From NCBI GenBank assembly GCA_003157575.1, contig PMKA01000370.1, forward strand, positions 1,025 to 7,808: a stretch of 6,784 nt of DNA, in the 5' to 3' direction. This DNA comes from Opitutia bacterium (GTDB lineage Bacteria; Verrucomicrobiota; Verrucomicrobiia; Opitutales; Opitutaceae). Position numbers and translations under genes: made by a program. Below are positions 1-5,378 of the stretch, piece by piece; within the stretch, counting starts at the first letter, position 1, and each line of letters begins with the position of its first letter. The notes beneath the pieces were generated by a model. The model saw only the letters and a list, made by a program, of their open reading frames with translations. It was not told where the DNA came from and did no database searches.

Positions 1-327
1 GGTCCCGGAACTGACGGTCTCGCCCAGGCTGGATTCGGCTTGTTGGAGAGCGGACTGTTCGGCGCTGAGCGCGGAGGCGATTGAATTCTCCTGCAGGACC
101 TGCTGATCGAGGAAGGCACTGCGGACCTGGGAGACCGACTGGGCCTCGAGGTTGGAGGAGTTGTAACCCAGGGACGTCTGGGTTGAGGGGCCCGATGCGA
201 GCGTCACCTTTTCCCGCGCGTAATTCGTGTTGTTGACGTTGGCGATGTTCTTGCCCGCGATCTGCAATGCGTAGCTCTGCGCGTCGAGCGCGGAAGATCC
301 ATTGGAAAGACTGGTGAAGAGAGACAT
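1..327 (-). CDS. flgK: Flagellar hook-associated protein FlgK, N-terminal part (gene runs off the left edge)
   Basis: FlgK (HAP1) is the first junction protein between hook and filament. It is secreted through the flagellar export apparatus and polymerises at the hook tip. Only the first 109 codons are visible, starting at ATG 327-325 and open to base 1. The N-terminus (MSLFTSLSNGSSALDAQSYA) is followed by an axial-protein D0 motif at residues 24-38 (AGKNIANVNNTNYAR), a variant of the usual NNIANxxTPGYxR. The rest (about 60-109) is Gln/Ser/Ala-rich and helical, with heptad-like spacing, as in the D0/D1 coiled coil of HAP1. The gene follows flgN with a 44-bp spacer, the usual chaperone-then-client order, and this favours FlgK over FlgL or flagellin. 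No Shine-Dalgarno sequence precedes the ATG; the bases before it are CCCCGCC. The C-terminal D0 domain lies outside the window. Confidence 0.9.
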   Translation of the reverse strand, partial: MSLFTSLSNGSSALDAQSYALQIAGKNIANVNNTNYAREKVTLASGPSTQTSLGYNSSNLEAQSVSQVRSAFLDQQVLQENSIASALSAEQSALQQAESSLGETVSSGT

Positions 328-371
328 GGCGGGGAGCCGTTATGCTTGCTGAGTTCCGGAATCGGGGGCGT

Positions 372-875
372 TCAGCCAGCTGCGCGGAAGGCGGGGAGCG
401 GAGCGGCGGGCGCCATCGACAAACGCCCGAAGGCCGAGTAAGTGGAGGTGAAGGCTCCCGGATAGAACTGGCGGAGGAGCCCCTGATGCAGCTGGACGGT
501 GCGGGAAAGCAGCAGGTGATTCTGCCGGGTGATGCGGCGCACGCGATGGATGAGGCGGTTCACCTCATCGATGAGGGCCTGAAGCAGCGGCCGGGCTTCG
601 TCCTCGATGGAGGGCAGCAATGAACGCAGGGTGACATCGGCCGCCCGGCCCAGCTCGCTTGCGAAAGAGCTGACGCATTGTTCGCGCCGTCGTCGGGCGT
701 TTTCGGCCCGCTGCGCGGCGTCCTTGGTGACCTCTATGAGCTGCAGAAGGCGGCCCGGGTCGCGCTTAAAAACACACTCCTGTTGTTCTTCAAACAGGCG
801 GAGCATGTCGCCGTATTCCTGCACCTCGTCGCGCAGGCACTCGGCTATTTGTTCCCAGGTGATGTTCATGGTCAT
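372..875 (-). CDS. flgN: FlgN-family flagellar export chaperone
   Basis: FlgN-type proteins bind the C-terminal helices of FlgK and FlgL in the cytoplasm and deliver them to the export gate. This 167-residue product has the size and make-up of the family: almost entirely helical, rich in Glu, Arg, Gln and Leu, with no signal peptide or membrane segment. Residues about 8-80 resemble the family's first helical hairpin (LFEEQQECVFKRDPGRLLQL, then a long Arg/Glu-rich helix). Residues about 85-135 form the second helical stretch, and the Ala/Pro-rich tail looks disordered. Sequence similarity alone is weak, as is usual for this family, so the call rests mainly on its place directly before flgK. 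Its ATG (875-873) overlaps the TGA of the upstream rod-binding gene as ATGA, which suggests translational coupling. An alternative in-frame ATG lies two codons downstream (869). Neither start has a Shine-Dalgarno sequence. Confidence 0.83.
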   Translation of the reverse strand: MTMNITWEQIAECLRDEVQEYGDMLRLFEEQQECVFKRDPGRLLQLIEVTKDAAQRAENARRRREQCVSSFASELGRAADVTLRSLLPSIEDEARPLLQALIDEVNRLIHRVRRITRQNHLLLSRTVQLHQGLLRQFYPGAFTSTYSAFGRLSMAPAAPLPAFRAAG

Positions 876-1204
876 TGTGCGGCGGAAGTTGACTCGGACG
901 ATGATGCGGCGCCAAGGGACTTGCCGCGGGGAGTGAACTGGCGTTCGAGGATGCTGGCCAGCCCCAGGCCTTTCCCGGCGCTGAGTTTCTGGGCGAAAGC
1001 GTCGGTGAGCATGTAGCTGTACATGCCGTTTCCAGCCCCCGGCATGGTCTGGAGGGCGGGCGCGAGCAGCTGGCGCAGGAGAATGGCCTCGAACTGTTGG
1101 GCAACGACGTGACGCTGTTCAGCCGGCGACAACTGGCTCACACGATCGGCGAGACGGGCCGGATCGCTTGCGGACGAAGTTGAGGCTATTGGAGTGATCT
1201 GCAC
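872..1204 (-). CDS. flgJ: Short FlgJ: rod-binding domain protein without muramidase domain
   Basis: The product is 110 residues and matches the N-terminal rod-binding domain of FlgJ, which caps or scaffolds the growing rod in the periplasm. The diagnostic pattern is at residues 35-49 (AQQFEAILLRQLLAP) and 62-88 (a Tyr-containing helix, then AFAQKLSAGKGLGLASIL). The C-terminal glucosaminidase domain of the roughly 310-residue gamma- and betaproteobacterial FlgJ is absent. The open frame ends in a Ser/Ala-rich tail, so this is a natural single-domain form, common outside those groups, and not a truncation. A separate wall hydrolase must therefore open the peptidoglycan for the rod. The start is GTG at 1204, only 2 bp after the flgI stop codon, with no Shine-Dalgarno sequence. 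The stop overlaps the flgN start by 4 bp. Both junctions suggest coupled translation with its neighbours. Confidence 0.9.
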   Translation of the reverse strand: MQITPIASTSSASDPARLADRVSQLSPAEQRHVVAQQFEAILLRQLLAPALQTMPGAGNGMYSYMLTDAFAQKLSAGKGLGLASILERQFTPRGKSLGAASSSESTSAAQ

Positions 1205-1206
1205 GA

Positions 1207-2430
1207 TCAGTTGATGATGAGTTCGGCCTGGAGGGCGCCGGAACGTTTCAGGGTCTGAAAGATTGCGGCCATCTCGCGCGTAGATACGCCAAGGGCATTC
1301 AGGGCCGCGGCCAGCCGTTCGATCGAAGGCAGTTCATCGACGACCTTGAATCCGCCCTTCACTTCATCGACGGCGGTGCTGGTCCCCTGGACCGTGGTTG
1401 TCTGGCCGGAACTGAACGGACCGGGCTGGCTCACGCCCTGGGTCGAGGTTACCGTGATGGTCAGCGAGCCGTGACTGATGGCGACCTGTGAGATCCGCAC
1501 AGTGGCCGTCGCGACGATGGTGCCGGTGCGCTCATTGATGACGATCCTGGCGACGGAGTCCGGTGTCACATCGATGGAACCAAGGGCCGCCACGTAGTCG
1601 ACCTCATGTCCCTTGAATTCTGCGGGCAGGCGCACGGCGACCGTGGCGGCGTCCTGCGCCTCGCTGGTTCCGGGATAGACCATGTTGATGGCCTTGGCCA
1701 TGCGGGCGGCAGACGTGAAATCAGGGTCGCGCAGCAGCAGATGGAGACCCTGGAGGCTGACATAGGAGGTTGGAATTTCCCGCTCCACGATGGCGCCATT
1801 GCTGATCGTGCCGACCGTCGGATGGTTCTTTTGCACGGTCGCGCCGCCGGGCCCGCCGGCGCCGCCAAGGAATCCGCCGATCGCCACCGGGCCCTGGGCC
1901 ACAGCGTACACGCGCCCGTCGGCGCCGAGGAGCGGGGTCTGCAGGAGCACGCCCCCCTGGAGGCTCTTGGCGTCCCCCATCGAGGCGACGGTGATGTCGA
2001 TGCGGGCGCCCGGCCGGAGGAACGGCCCGATGTCCGCGGTCACCATGACGGAGGCCGCATTCTTCACCTTGATCTGGTCGTAGGGGACGATGAGGCCGAA
2101 ACGTTGCAGGGCGTTGGCCACGCTGCGGAGAACGGAGATGGACGTGCTGTCACCGTCCCCCGCGAGTCCGACGACAAGGCCATAGCCGACCAGCTGGTTG
2201 TCGCGCCCGCCCTCGATAAGAGTGAGATCCTTGATACGCGCAGCGTCAAGGGAAGGGCTGAATGCGGGAAGAAGCAGAAGGCCGAGAAGGAAAAGGCTGA
2301 AAGGCGGAAATGCTGAAAGACGGAAAGGCGGAGAGGGGGAAAGACGGAAAGGCGGGAACGCGGGAGCGCGGGGCGCACCTATGAAGGAGCGGCCCTGCAA
2401 GAAGCGAAGTGTCCGTGTGAAGTGTTTCAT
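1207..2430 (-). CDS. flgI: Flagellar P-ring protein FlgI with an expanded, repeat-containing signal region
   Basis: FlgI is secreted by Sec to the periplasm and assembles the peptidoglycan-level bushing around the rod, helped by FlgA. The 407-residue product matches the family from residue 64 (ARIKDLTLIEGGRDNQLVGY, then GLVVGLAGDGDS) to the end (LNALGVSTREMAAIFQTL, ALQAELIIN). The mature part is about 344 residues, the usual size. The leader is odd. After a basic start (MKHFTRTLRF) come three octapeptides at residues 21-44 (RAPAFPPF, RLSPSPPF, RLSAFPPF), then a normal hydrophobic core at 46-57 and a likely cleavage site at LDA/A (residues 61-64). That is about 63 residues, against 20-25 in typical FlgI. 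No ATG, GTG or TTG lies in frame between the repeat and the mature region, so the repeat must be translated. A GGGGG stretch 6 nt before the ATG is a plausible weak ribosome site. The protein has no cysteine, unlike enterobacterial FlgI, which has a disulfide. Confidence 0.96.
   Translation of the reverse strand: MKHFTRTLRFLQGRSFIGAPRAPAFPPFRLSPSPPFRLSAFPPFSLFLLGLLLLPAFSPSLDAARIKDLTLIEGGRDNQLVGYGLVVGLAGDGDSTSISVLRSVANALQRFGLIVPYDQIKVKNAASVMVTADIGPFLRPGARIDITVASMGDAKSLQGGVLLQTPLLGADGRVYAVAQGPVAIGGFLGGAGGPGGATVQKNHPTVGTISNGAIVEREIPTSYVSLQGLHLLLRDPDFTSAARMAKAINMVYPGTSEAQDAATVAVRLPAEFKGHEVDYVAALGSIDVTPDSVARIVINERTGTIVATATVRISQVAISHGSLTITVTSTQGVSQPGPFSSGQTTTVQGTSTAVDEVKGGFKVVDELPSIERLAAALNALGVSTREMAAIFQTLKRSGALQAELIIN
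2299..2370. repeat. Tandem octanucleotide repeat, nine 8-bp units, inside flgI
   Basis: On the plus strand the tract divides exactly into nine 8-mers: GAAAGGCG, GAAATGCT, GAAAGACG, GAAAGGCG, GAGAGGGG, GAAAGACG, GAAAGGCG, GGAACGCG, GGAGCGCG. The consensus is GAAAGGCG (CGCCTTTC in the coding sense), and degeneracy increases toward the flgI start codon. A further imperfect unit (about 2290-2298) precedes it. Three units make 24 bp, so the protein repeats every eight residues, and the tract is exactly flgI codons 21-44. The unit has no stop codon in any of the six frames. Three identical GAAAGGCG copies and two GAAAGACG copies show fairly recent duplication or homogenisation. Because 8 is not a multiple of 3, gain or loss of one unit would shift the flgI frame. 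Confidence 0.9.
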
Positions 2431-2459
2431 TTCAGGCCCCCAGTATTCCGGTCTTTCAG
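2313..2459 (-). promoter_or_regulatory. Possible RNA pairing between the flgI leader and the repeat tract, enclosing the start codon
   Basis: In the mRNA sense, bases 2459-2446 in the flgH-flgI spacer read CTGAAAGACCGGAA. Bases 2325-2313 inside the repeat read TTCCGTCTTTCAG. These pair over 13 bp with one bulged C, and the flgI ATG (2430-2428) with its GGGGG stretch lies in the enclosed loop. A second unit, 2339-2350, offers an alternative partner of about 11 bp. The complementarity can be read directly. A regulatory effect on flgI translation is inference, and the loop of about 120 nt makes the thermodynamic benefit uncertain. It may only mean that a lone inverted copy of the repeat lies in the spacer. 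Confidence 0.25.
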
Positions 2460-2466
2460 AACTCGA

Positions 2467-3090
2467 TCAGAACGGCCGGAATTTCTCGTAAAGTTTGCTG
2501 AGCCAGCCGCGGTTCTGCATGTCGGTCAGGGAGCCCTGACTGTAGAATTCGACCCGCGCGTCGGCTATGTTGGTTGAGAGGATCGTGTTGTCGGAGGCAA
2601 TGTCATCCGGACGAACGAGGCCATGGAGCACCATGTACTGGCTTTCGCCTGCGAAGGTGACGAGCCGGACGCCCTCGATCACGAGATTCCCGTTTGGCAG
2701 GACGTCGACCACGAGCACGGCCGCGCTTGCGGACAGTGTCTGGCTGTTGTTGACCTGGCCGCCGCCGTTGAAACTGGACGCCCCGGACAAGCTTATCGCG
2801 GGGAGCTCTCCGTTATGAGTGCCGAGCTTGCTGGCGGAGGAGCTGAAAAGAAACTGTCCGACAGAGTCCTGGAGCGACGAGGTGCGGCTGTCCTTGCGTT
2901 GCTGGGAGTTGAAGGCTGTGGCGGTTTCCTGTACCGTGATGGTCAGGATGTCGCCCGTCCGCCCCGCCTTGCGGTCGGCGGTGAGCGAATGTTCGCCCAG
3001 CGACGATGTGGTCCAAAGCGAGTCGGCGCGCGTGAAGGCGGCCGGGAGAGCGAAACTCATGAGAAGGGCAAACGACAGGGTAGTTTTCAT
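2467..3090 (-). CDS. flgH: Flagellar L-ring protein FlgH, apparently not lipidated
   Basis: FlgH forms the outer-membrane ring around the rod. The start chosen is ATG 3090, giving 207 residues. It sits 10 bp after the flgA stop, has the clearest ribosome site in the window (AAGGA) and begins a proper signal peptide (residues 1-22, cleavage likely TRA/DS). The frame is open much further upstream, but that extension lies inside flgA and gives no family match. Family features are the N-terminal DSLW (23-26), TADRKAGRTGDILTITVQE (residues 37-55), a Ser-rich middle, and the C-terminal block NGNLVIEG, GLVRPDDIASDNTI, IADARVEFYSQG, ending KFRPF. The length is close to the usual 220-230. Enterobacterial FlgH is a lipoprotein with a lipobox Cys, but this protein contains no cysteine at all, so it must attach to the outer membrane by other means. 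Confidence 0.95.
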   Translation of the reverse strand: MKTTLSFALLMSFALPAAFTRADSLWTTSSLGEHSLTADRKAGRTGDILTITVQETATAFNSQQRKDSRTSSLQDSVGQFLFSSSASKLGTHNGELPAISLSGASSFNGGGQVNNSQTLSASAAVLVVDVLPNGNLVIEGVRLVTFAGESQYMVLHGLVRPDDIASDNTILSTNIADARVEFYSQGSLTDMQNRGWLSKLYEKFRPF

Positions 3091-3097
3091 TATAGGT

Positions 3098-3102
3098 TCC
3101 TT
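3098..3102 (-). promoter_or_regulatory. Shine-Dalgarno sequence of flgH
   Basis: The coding-sense sequence TAAGGA carries AAGGA 7 nt before the flgH ATG and overlaps the flgA TAA stop. It is the only unambiguous Shine-Dalgarno match before any start codon in this window, and it decides the flgH start against the longer open frame. Confidence 0.65.
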
Positions 3103-3829
3103 AGAAGCGGACCTGGACGCGGTTGTCGTCCACGACGACGCCGGTGAACTCTTTCTTGGAGTCCGGGTTGCGGACAAGGACGAGGTCGCCGCGGCCGCCA
3201 TTCTGGGTTGCGAGCGCCTTGATGGTGACGGTGAGCGATCCCTCGACGGCGGTGACCTCCACGGTATCGCCCTTGCGGACAAGCGGCCGGCGCACAAGAT
3301 CGTGCCAGACGAGGATGCGGCCGGCAGGAACCGCCCGGGCGAGCAGATAGTCGCGGTCATTGACCTTCGCCGGCAGGGCGTCGCGGTCGTGCAGGAGATC
3401 ACAGCGCTGCAGCTGGAGCCGGGCGGGATCGAAGGACTGGCCCACATCCAGCGGCTCCCGGGAAACCCAGGCATCGATCCACAGTTGAGCGCGGACGGAG
3501 ATCGACCAGGAGGGGAGCGGTGCTCCGGCGGTTTCCAGGCGGCAGCGGATAAACATCGAGGACGACAGCACAGAGGGAAATTCCGTGACGACAAGATGCG
3601 CCGTCGAATCAGCCGGAAGGGCGGGCAATCCCCACACACGCACCGTGTCCAGCTGGAGTTCGCCGGCGGGGTGGAAGTGGTCGGCGATCGCGCGGGTGAG
3701 GTCAGACATCAACGCCTCGCCCGGCGCGGCGGCGGCCGGCGCGACATCCGCCGGTTGGGCGGCCCAGCAGGCCGCTGTGGCGGTCAGTAGGAAGGCGAGG
3801 GCACGCAACCAGGTGGGAGATTGGATCAT
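3101..3829 (-). CDS. flgA: FlgA, periplasmic chaperone for P-ring assembly
   Basis: FlgA binds FlgI in the periplasm and promotes P-ring formation. The 242-residue product starts at ATG 3829 with a signal peptide (positive Arg9, hydrophobic 10-20, probable cleavage at WAA/Q, residue 24). TAAC at 18-21 is a poor lipobox because it lacks Leu or Val at -3. The middle part (about 40-115) is a family-variable N-terminal domain. Residues about 119-180 match a SAF-type domain (WVSREPLDVGQSFDPARLQL and DYLLARAVPAGRILVWHDLV). Residues about 183-241 form the beta-clip end (VRKGDTVEVTAVEGSLTVTI, then GDLVLVRNPDSKKEFTGVVV), all characteristic of FlgA. The gene lies 8 bp after flgG and 10 bp before flgH. 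The order flgG-flgA-flgH differs from enterobacteria, where flgA is transcribed apart, but is common in other phyla. No Shine-Dalgarno sequence is seen; the ATG follows TTCGCC. Confidence 0.93.
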   Translation of the reverse strand: MIQSPTWLRALAFLLTATAACWAAQPADVAPAAAAPGEALMSDLTRAIADHFHPAGELQLDTVRVWGLPALPADSTAHLVVTEFPSVLSSSMFIRCRLETAGAPLPSWSISVRAQLWIDAWVSREPLDVGQSFDPARLQLQRCDLLHDRDALPAKVNDRDYLLARAVPAGRILVWHDLVRRPLVRKGDTVEVTAVEGSLTVTIKALATQNGGRGDLVLVRNPDSKKEFTGVVVDDNRVQVRF

Positions 3830-3837
3830 GGCGAAAA

Positions 3838-4620
3838 TCAGCGTTTCATCTGGGCGACGTTCTGCAGCATCTCGTCGGAAGCCTGGATGGACTTGGAGTT
3901 GATCTCGTAGGCGCGCTGGGCGGTGATGAGGTTGACCATCTCGGCGACGAGATTGACGTTGGAGGATTCCTCATAGCCCTGCATGATGGTGCCGAATCCC
4001 TGGACGCCGGGCTGGCCCGTCTCGGGCGTGCCGCTTGCCGTGGTCTCCGAATAGAGGTTTCCGCCCATGCTTTGCAGTCCGCTGGGGTTGGCAAATCGCG
4101 CGAGGGTCAGCTGAAAGGTCTGCGTTCCGGAGGAGCTCTGCACCGAGACCATGCCGGTCTGGGAGACATTGATGGAGGTGGTGCCGGCCGGGATGGCCTG
4201 GAATCCGCTGAGGATCGGCAGGCCGTCGCTGTTGACCACCTGGCCGCTGGCGTTGAGCTTGAACGATCCGTCGCGCGTGTAGGCGGTGGTTCCGTCGGGC
4301 TTTTGCACCTCGTAGAATCCGTCGCCCTGGAGCGCGAGATCGAGATTTCCGCCGGTGGATGTCAGCTGCCCCTGCGTGAAATCCTTGGCGGTGGAGGCGA
4401 CCCGCGTGCCATTGCCGACCTCGACGCCGGTGGGGACCAGATTGCCCCCGCCCGAGTCGGCTCCGGCGCTCTTCGGCTTCTGATAGAGCAGGTCCTGGAA
4501 CTCGATCTTGCTGCGCTTGAACCCGGGAGTGTTCACGTTCGCCAGGTTGTTGGCGATCGTGTCGAGATTCATCTGTTGGGCTTCCATGCCGGTTGCGGCG
4601 GAGTAGAGAGAGAGGTTCAT
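3838..4620 (-). CDS. flgG: Flagellar distal-rod protein FlgG
   Basis: FlgG polymerises into the distal rod, the drive shaft that passes through the P and L rings. At 260 residues it has the standard family length. The N-terminal D0 helix (MNLSLYSAATGMEAQQMNLD) leads into the rod/hook signature NLANVNTPGF (residues 25-34) and FQDLLYQ (42-48). A Gly-rich stretch follows, then the hook-domain core (LALQGDGFYEVQKPDGTTAY). The C-terminal D0 helix has the classic pattern NVNLVAEMVNLITAQRAYEI, then NSKSIQASDEMLQ. The near-canonical signatures separate it from the divergent FlgF just upstream, with which it shares the hook-domain block, a paralogy visible even at DNA level. The ATG lies 8 bp after the flgF stop without a Shine-Dalgarno sequence, so reinitiation or coupling is likely. 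Confidence 0.97.
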   Translation of the reverse strand: MNLSLYSAATGMEAQQMNLDTIANNLANVNTPGFKRSKIEFQDLLYQKPKSAGADSGGGNLVPTGVEVGNGTRVASTAKDFTQGQLTSTGGNLDLALQGDGFYEVQKPDGTTAYTRDGSFKLNASGQVVNSDGLPILSGFQAIPAGTTSINVSQTGMVSVQSSSGTQTFQLTLARFANPSGLQSMGGNLYSETTASGTPETGQPGVQGFGTIMQGYEESSNVNLVAEMVNLITAQRAYEINSKSIQASDEMLQNVAQMKR

Positions 4621-4628
4621 GGGCGGGT

Positions 4629-5378
4629 TCAGCCGAAGGCCTGGATGGTTTTATCGAGCAGATCATCGCTGCTTGTGATGATCTTCTGATTGGCCTCGTA
4701 GGCGCGTGAGATGGTCACGAGGTCGACCATTTCGTGCAAAGAGGTCAGATTGCTTGATTCAAGGTTGCCCTGGAGGACGGTGGGTTGGGCGACCGGGACC
4801 GGATCCATGCCGGCTGGAGCCGAAAACAGGCCGGTGGTCAGGGGGATGAGCTGTCCGGGGTTCGCGAAAGTCTGGACGGAGATCTTGCCCAGCTTCGCCT
4901 GGCCCTGGGTCACCGTGCCGTCCTGGTTGATGATCAGTTCCCCCTGCCCGGGATTGAGTTGGAGCGGGGTGCCCGTGGCGAGGAGCACCTGGGCACCCTG
5001 GCCTGTCACGACCGTCCGGTCGGAGCGCATCTGAAATTCGCCCGTGCGGGTGTAGGCGGTTGTACCGTCGGGCAGCTGGACCTGAAAGAAGCCATCGCCC
5101 TGAAGTGCGACATCGAGCTTTCGTCCCGTGGGCTTGGTCTCGCCGGGGAGGAAACTGATCGAGGACGCCGCGACGGGAAACGTTGCGGCCTGGCCGTCGT
5201 CCTGACCGACGCGCGCCTTCGGGTCGGTCAAGAACTCCCCGCTGTCCTGCCCGCTGAAAGAGACGGTGCGCTTCTTGTAGGCCGTGATCTCGCTGGAGGT
5301 GATGTTTTGGGAGACCGCCTCCTGCCAGCGCTCGAGTGCCGAGAGCGAAGCTGCGCTTTGGTAGAGGCCTACATTCAT
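4629..5378 (-). CDS. flgF: Flagellar proximal-rod protein FlgF
   Basis: FlgF is a proximal-rod subunit exported by the flagellar type III system and placed between FlgB/FlgC and FlgG. I chose ATG 5378 (249 residues) because MNVGLYQSAASLSALERWQE aligns with the N-terminal D0 helix of rod proteins. A longer start at 5429 adds 17 residues with no family counterpart. The core matches FlgG (VALQGDGFFQVQLPDGTTAY), and the C-terminus has the rod helix (LESSNLTSLHEMVDLVTISR, then AYEANQKIITSSDDLLDKTI). The usual signature NNLANxxTxGFK is degenerate here: residues 23-36 read SQNITSSEITAYKK. The gene heads the compact run flgF-G-A-H-I-J-N-K and follows the only long gap in the window, so it is probably the first gene of that transcript. 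No Shine-Dalgarno sequence is visible. Confidence 0.93.
   Translation of the reverse strand: MNVGLYQSAASLSALERWQEAVSQNITSSEITAYKKRTVSFSGQDSGEFLTDPKARVGQDDGQAATFPVAASSISFLPGETKPTGRKLDVALQGDGFFQVQLPDGTTAYTRTGEFQMRSDRTVVTGQGAQVLLATGTPLQLNPGQGELIINQDGTVTQGQAKLGKISVQTFANPGQLIPLTTGLFSAPAGMDPVPVAQPTVLQGNLESSNLTSLHEMVDLVTISRAYEANQKIITSSDDLLDKTIQAFG

Noticed and set aside
1606..2316. Long plus-strand open frame (236 codons) opposite flgI
   Set aside because: It lies wholly antisense to a clear FlgI, has no family resemblance, and such open antisense frames are common in high-GC genes. Its C-terminal Lys/Arg/Glu-rich end is the octamer repeat read backwards.
3091..3639. Upstream extension of the flgH frame (390-codon reading)
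   Set aside because: The extra 183 codons lie inside flgA in another frame. The real FlgH start at 3090 has a ribosome site and a signal peptide.
2819..3790. Plus-strand open frame of 323 codons opposite flgA and flgH
   Set aside because: It spans two convincing minus-strand genes and their junction, and has Arg/Gly-rich composition without recognisable motifs, so it is a GC-driven shadow.
4960..5110. Possible recent duplication between flgF and flgG (shared GDGF and DGTTAYTR blocks)
   Set aside because: This is the known paralogy of rod and hook proteins; similarity falls off outside the conserved hook-domain core.
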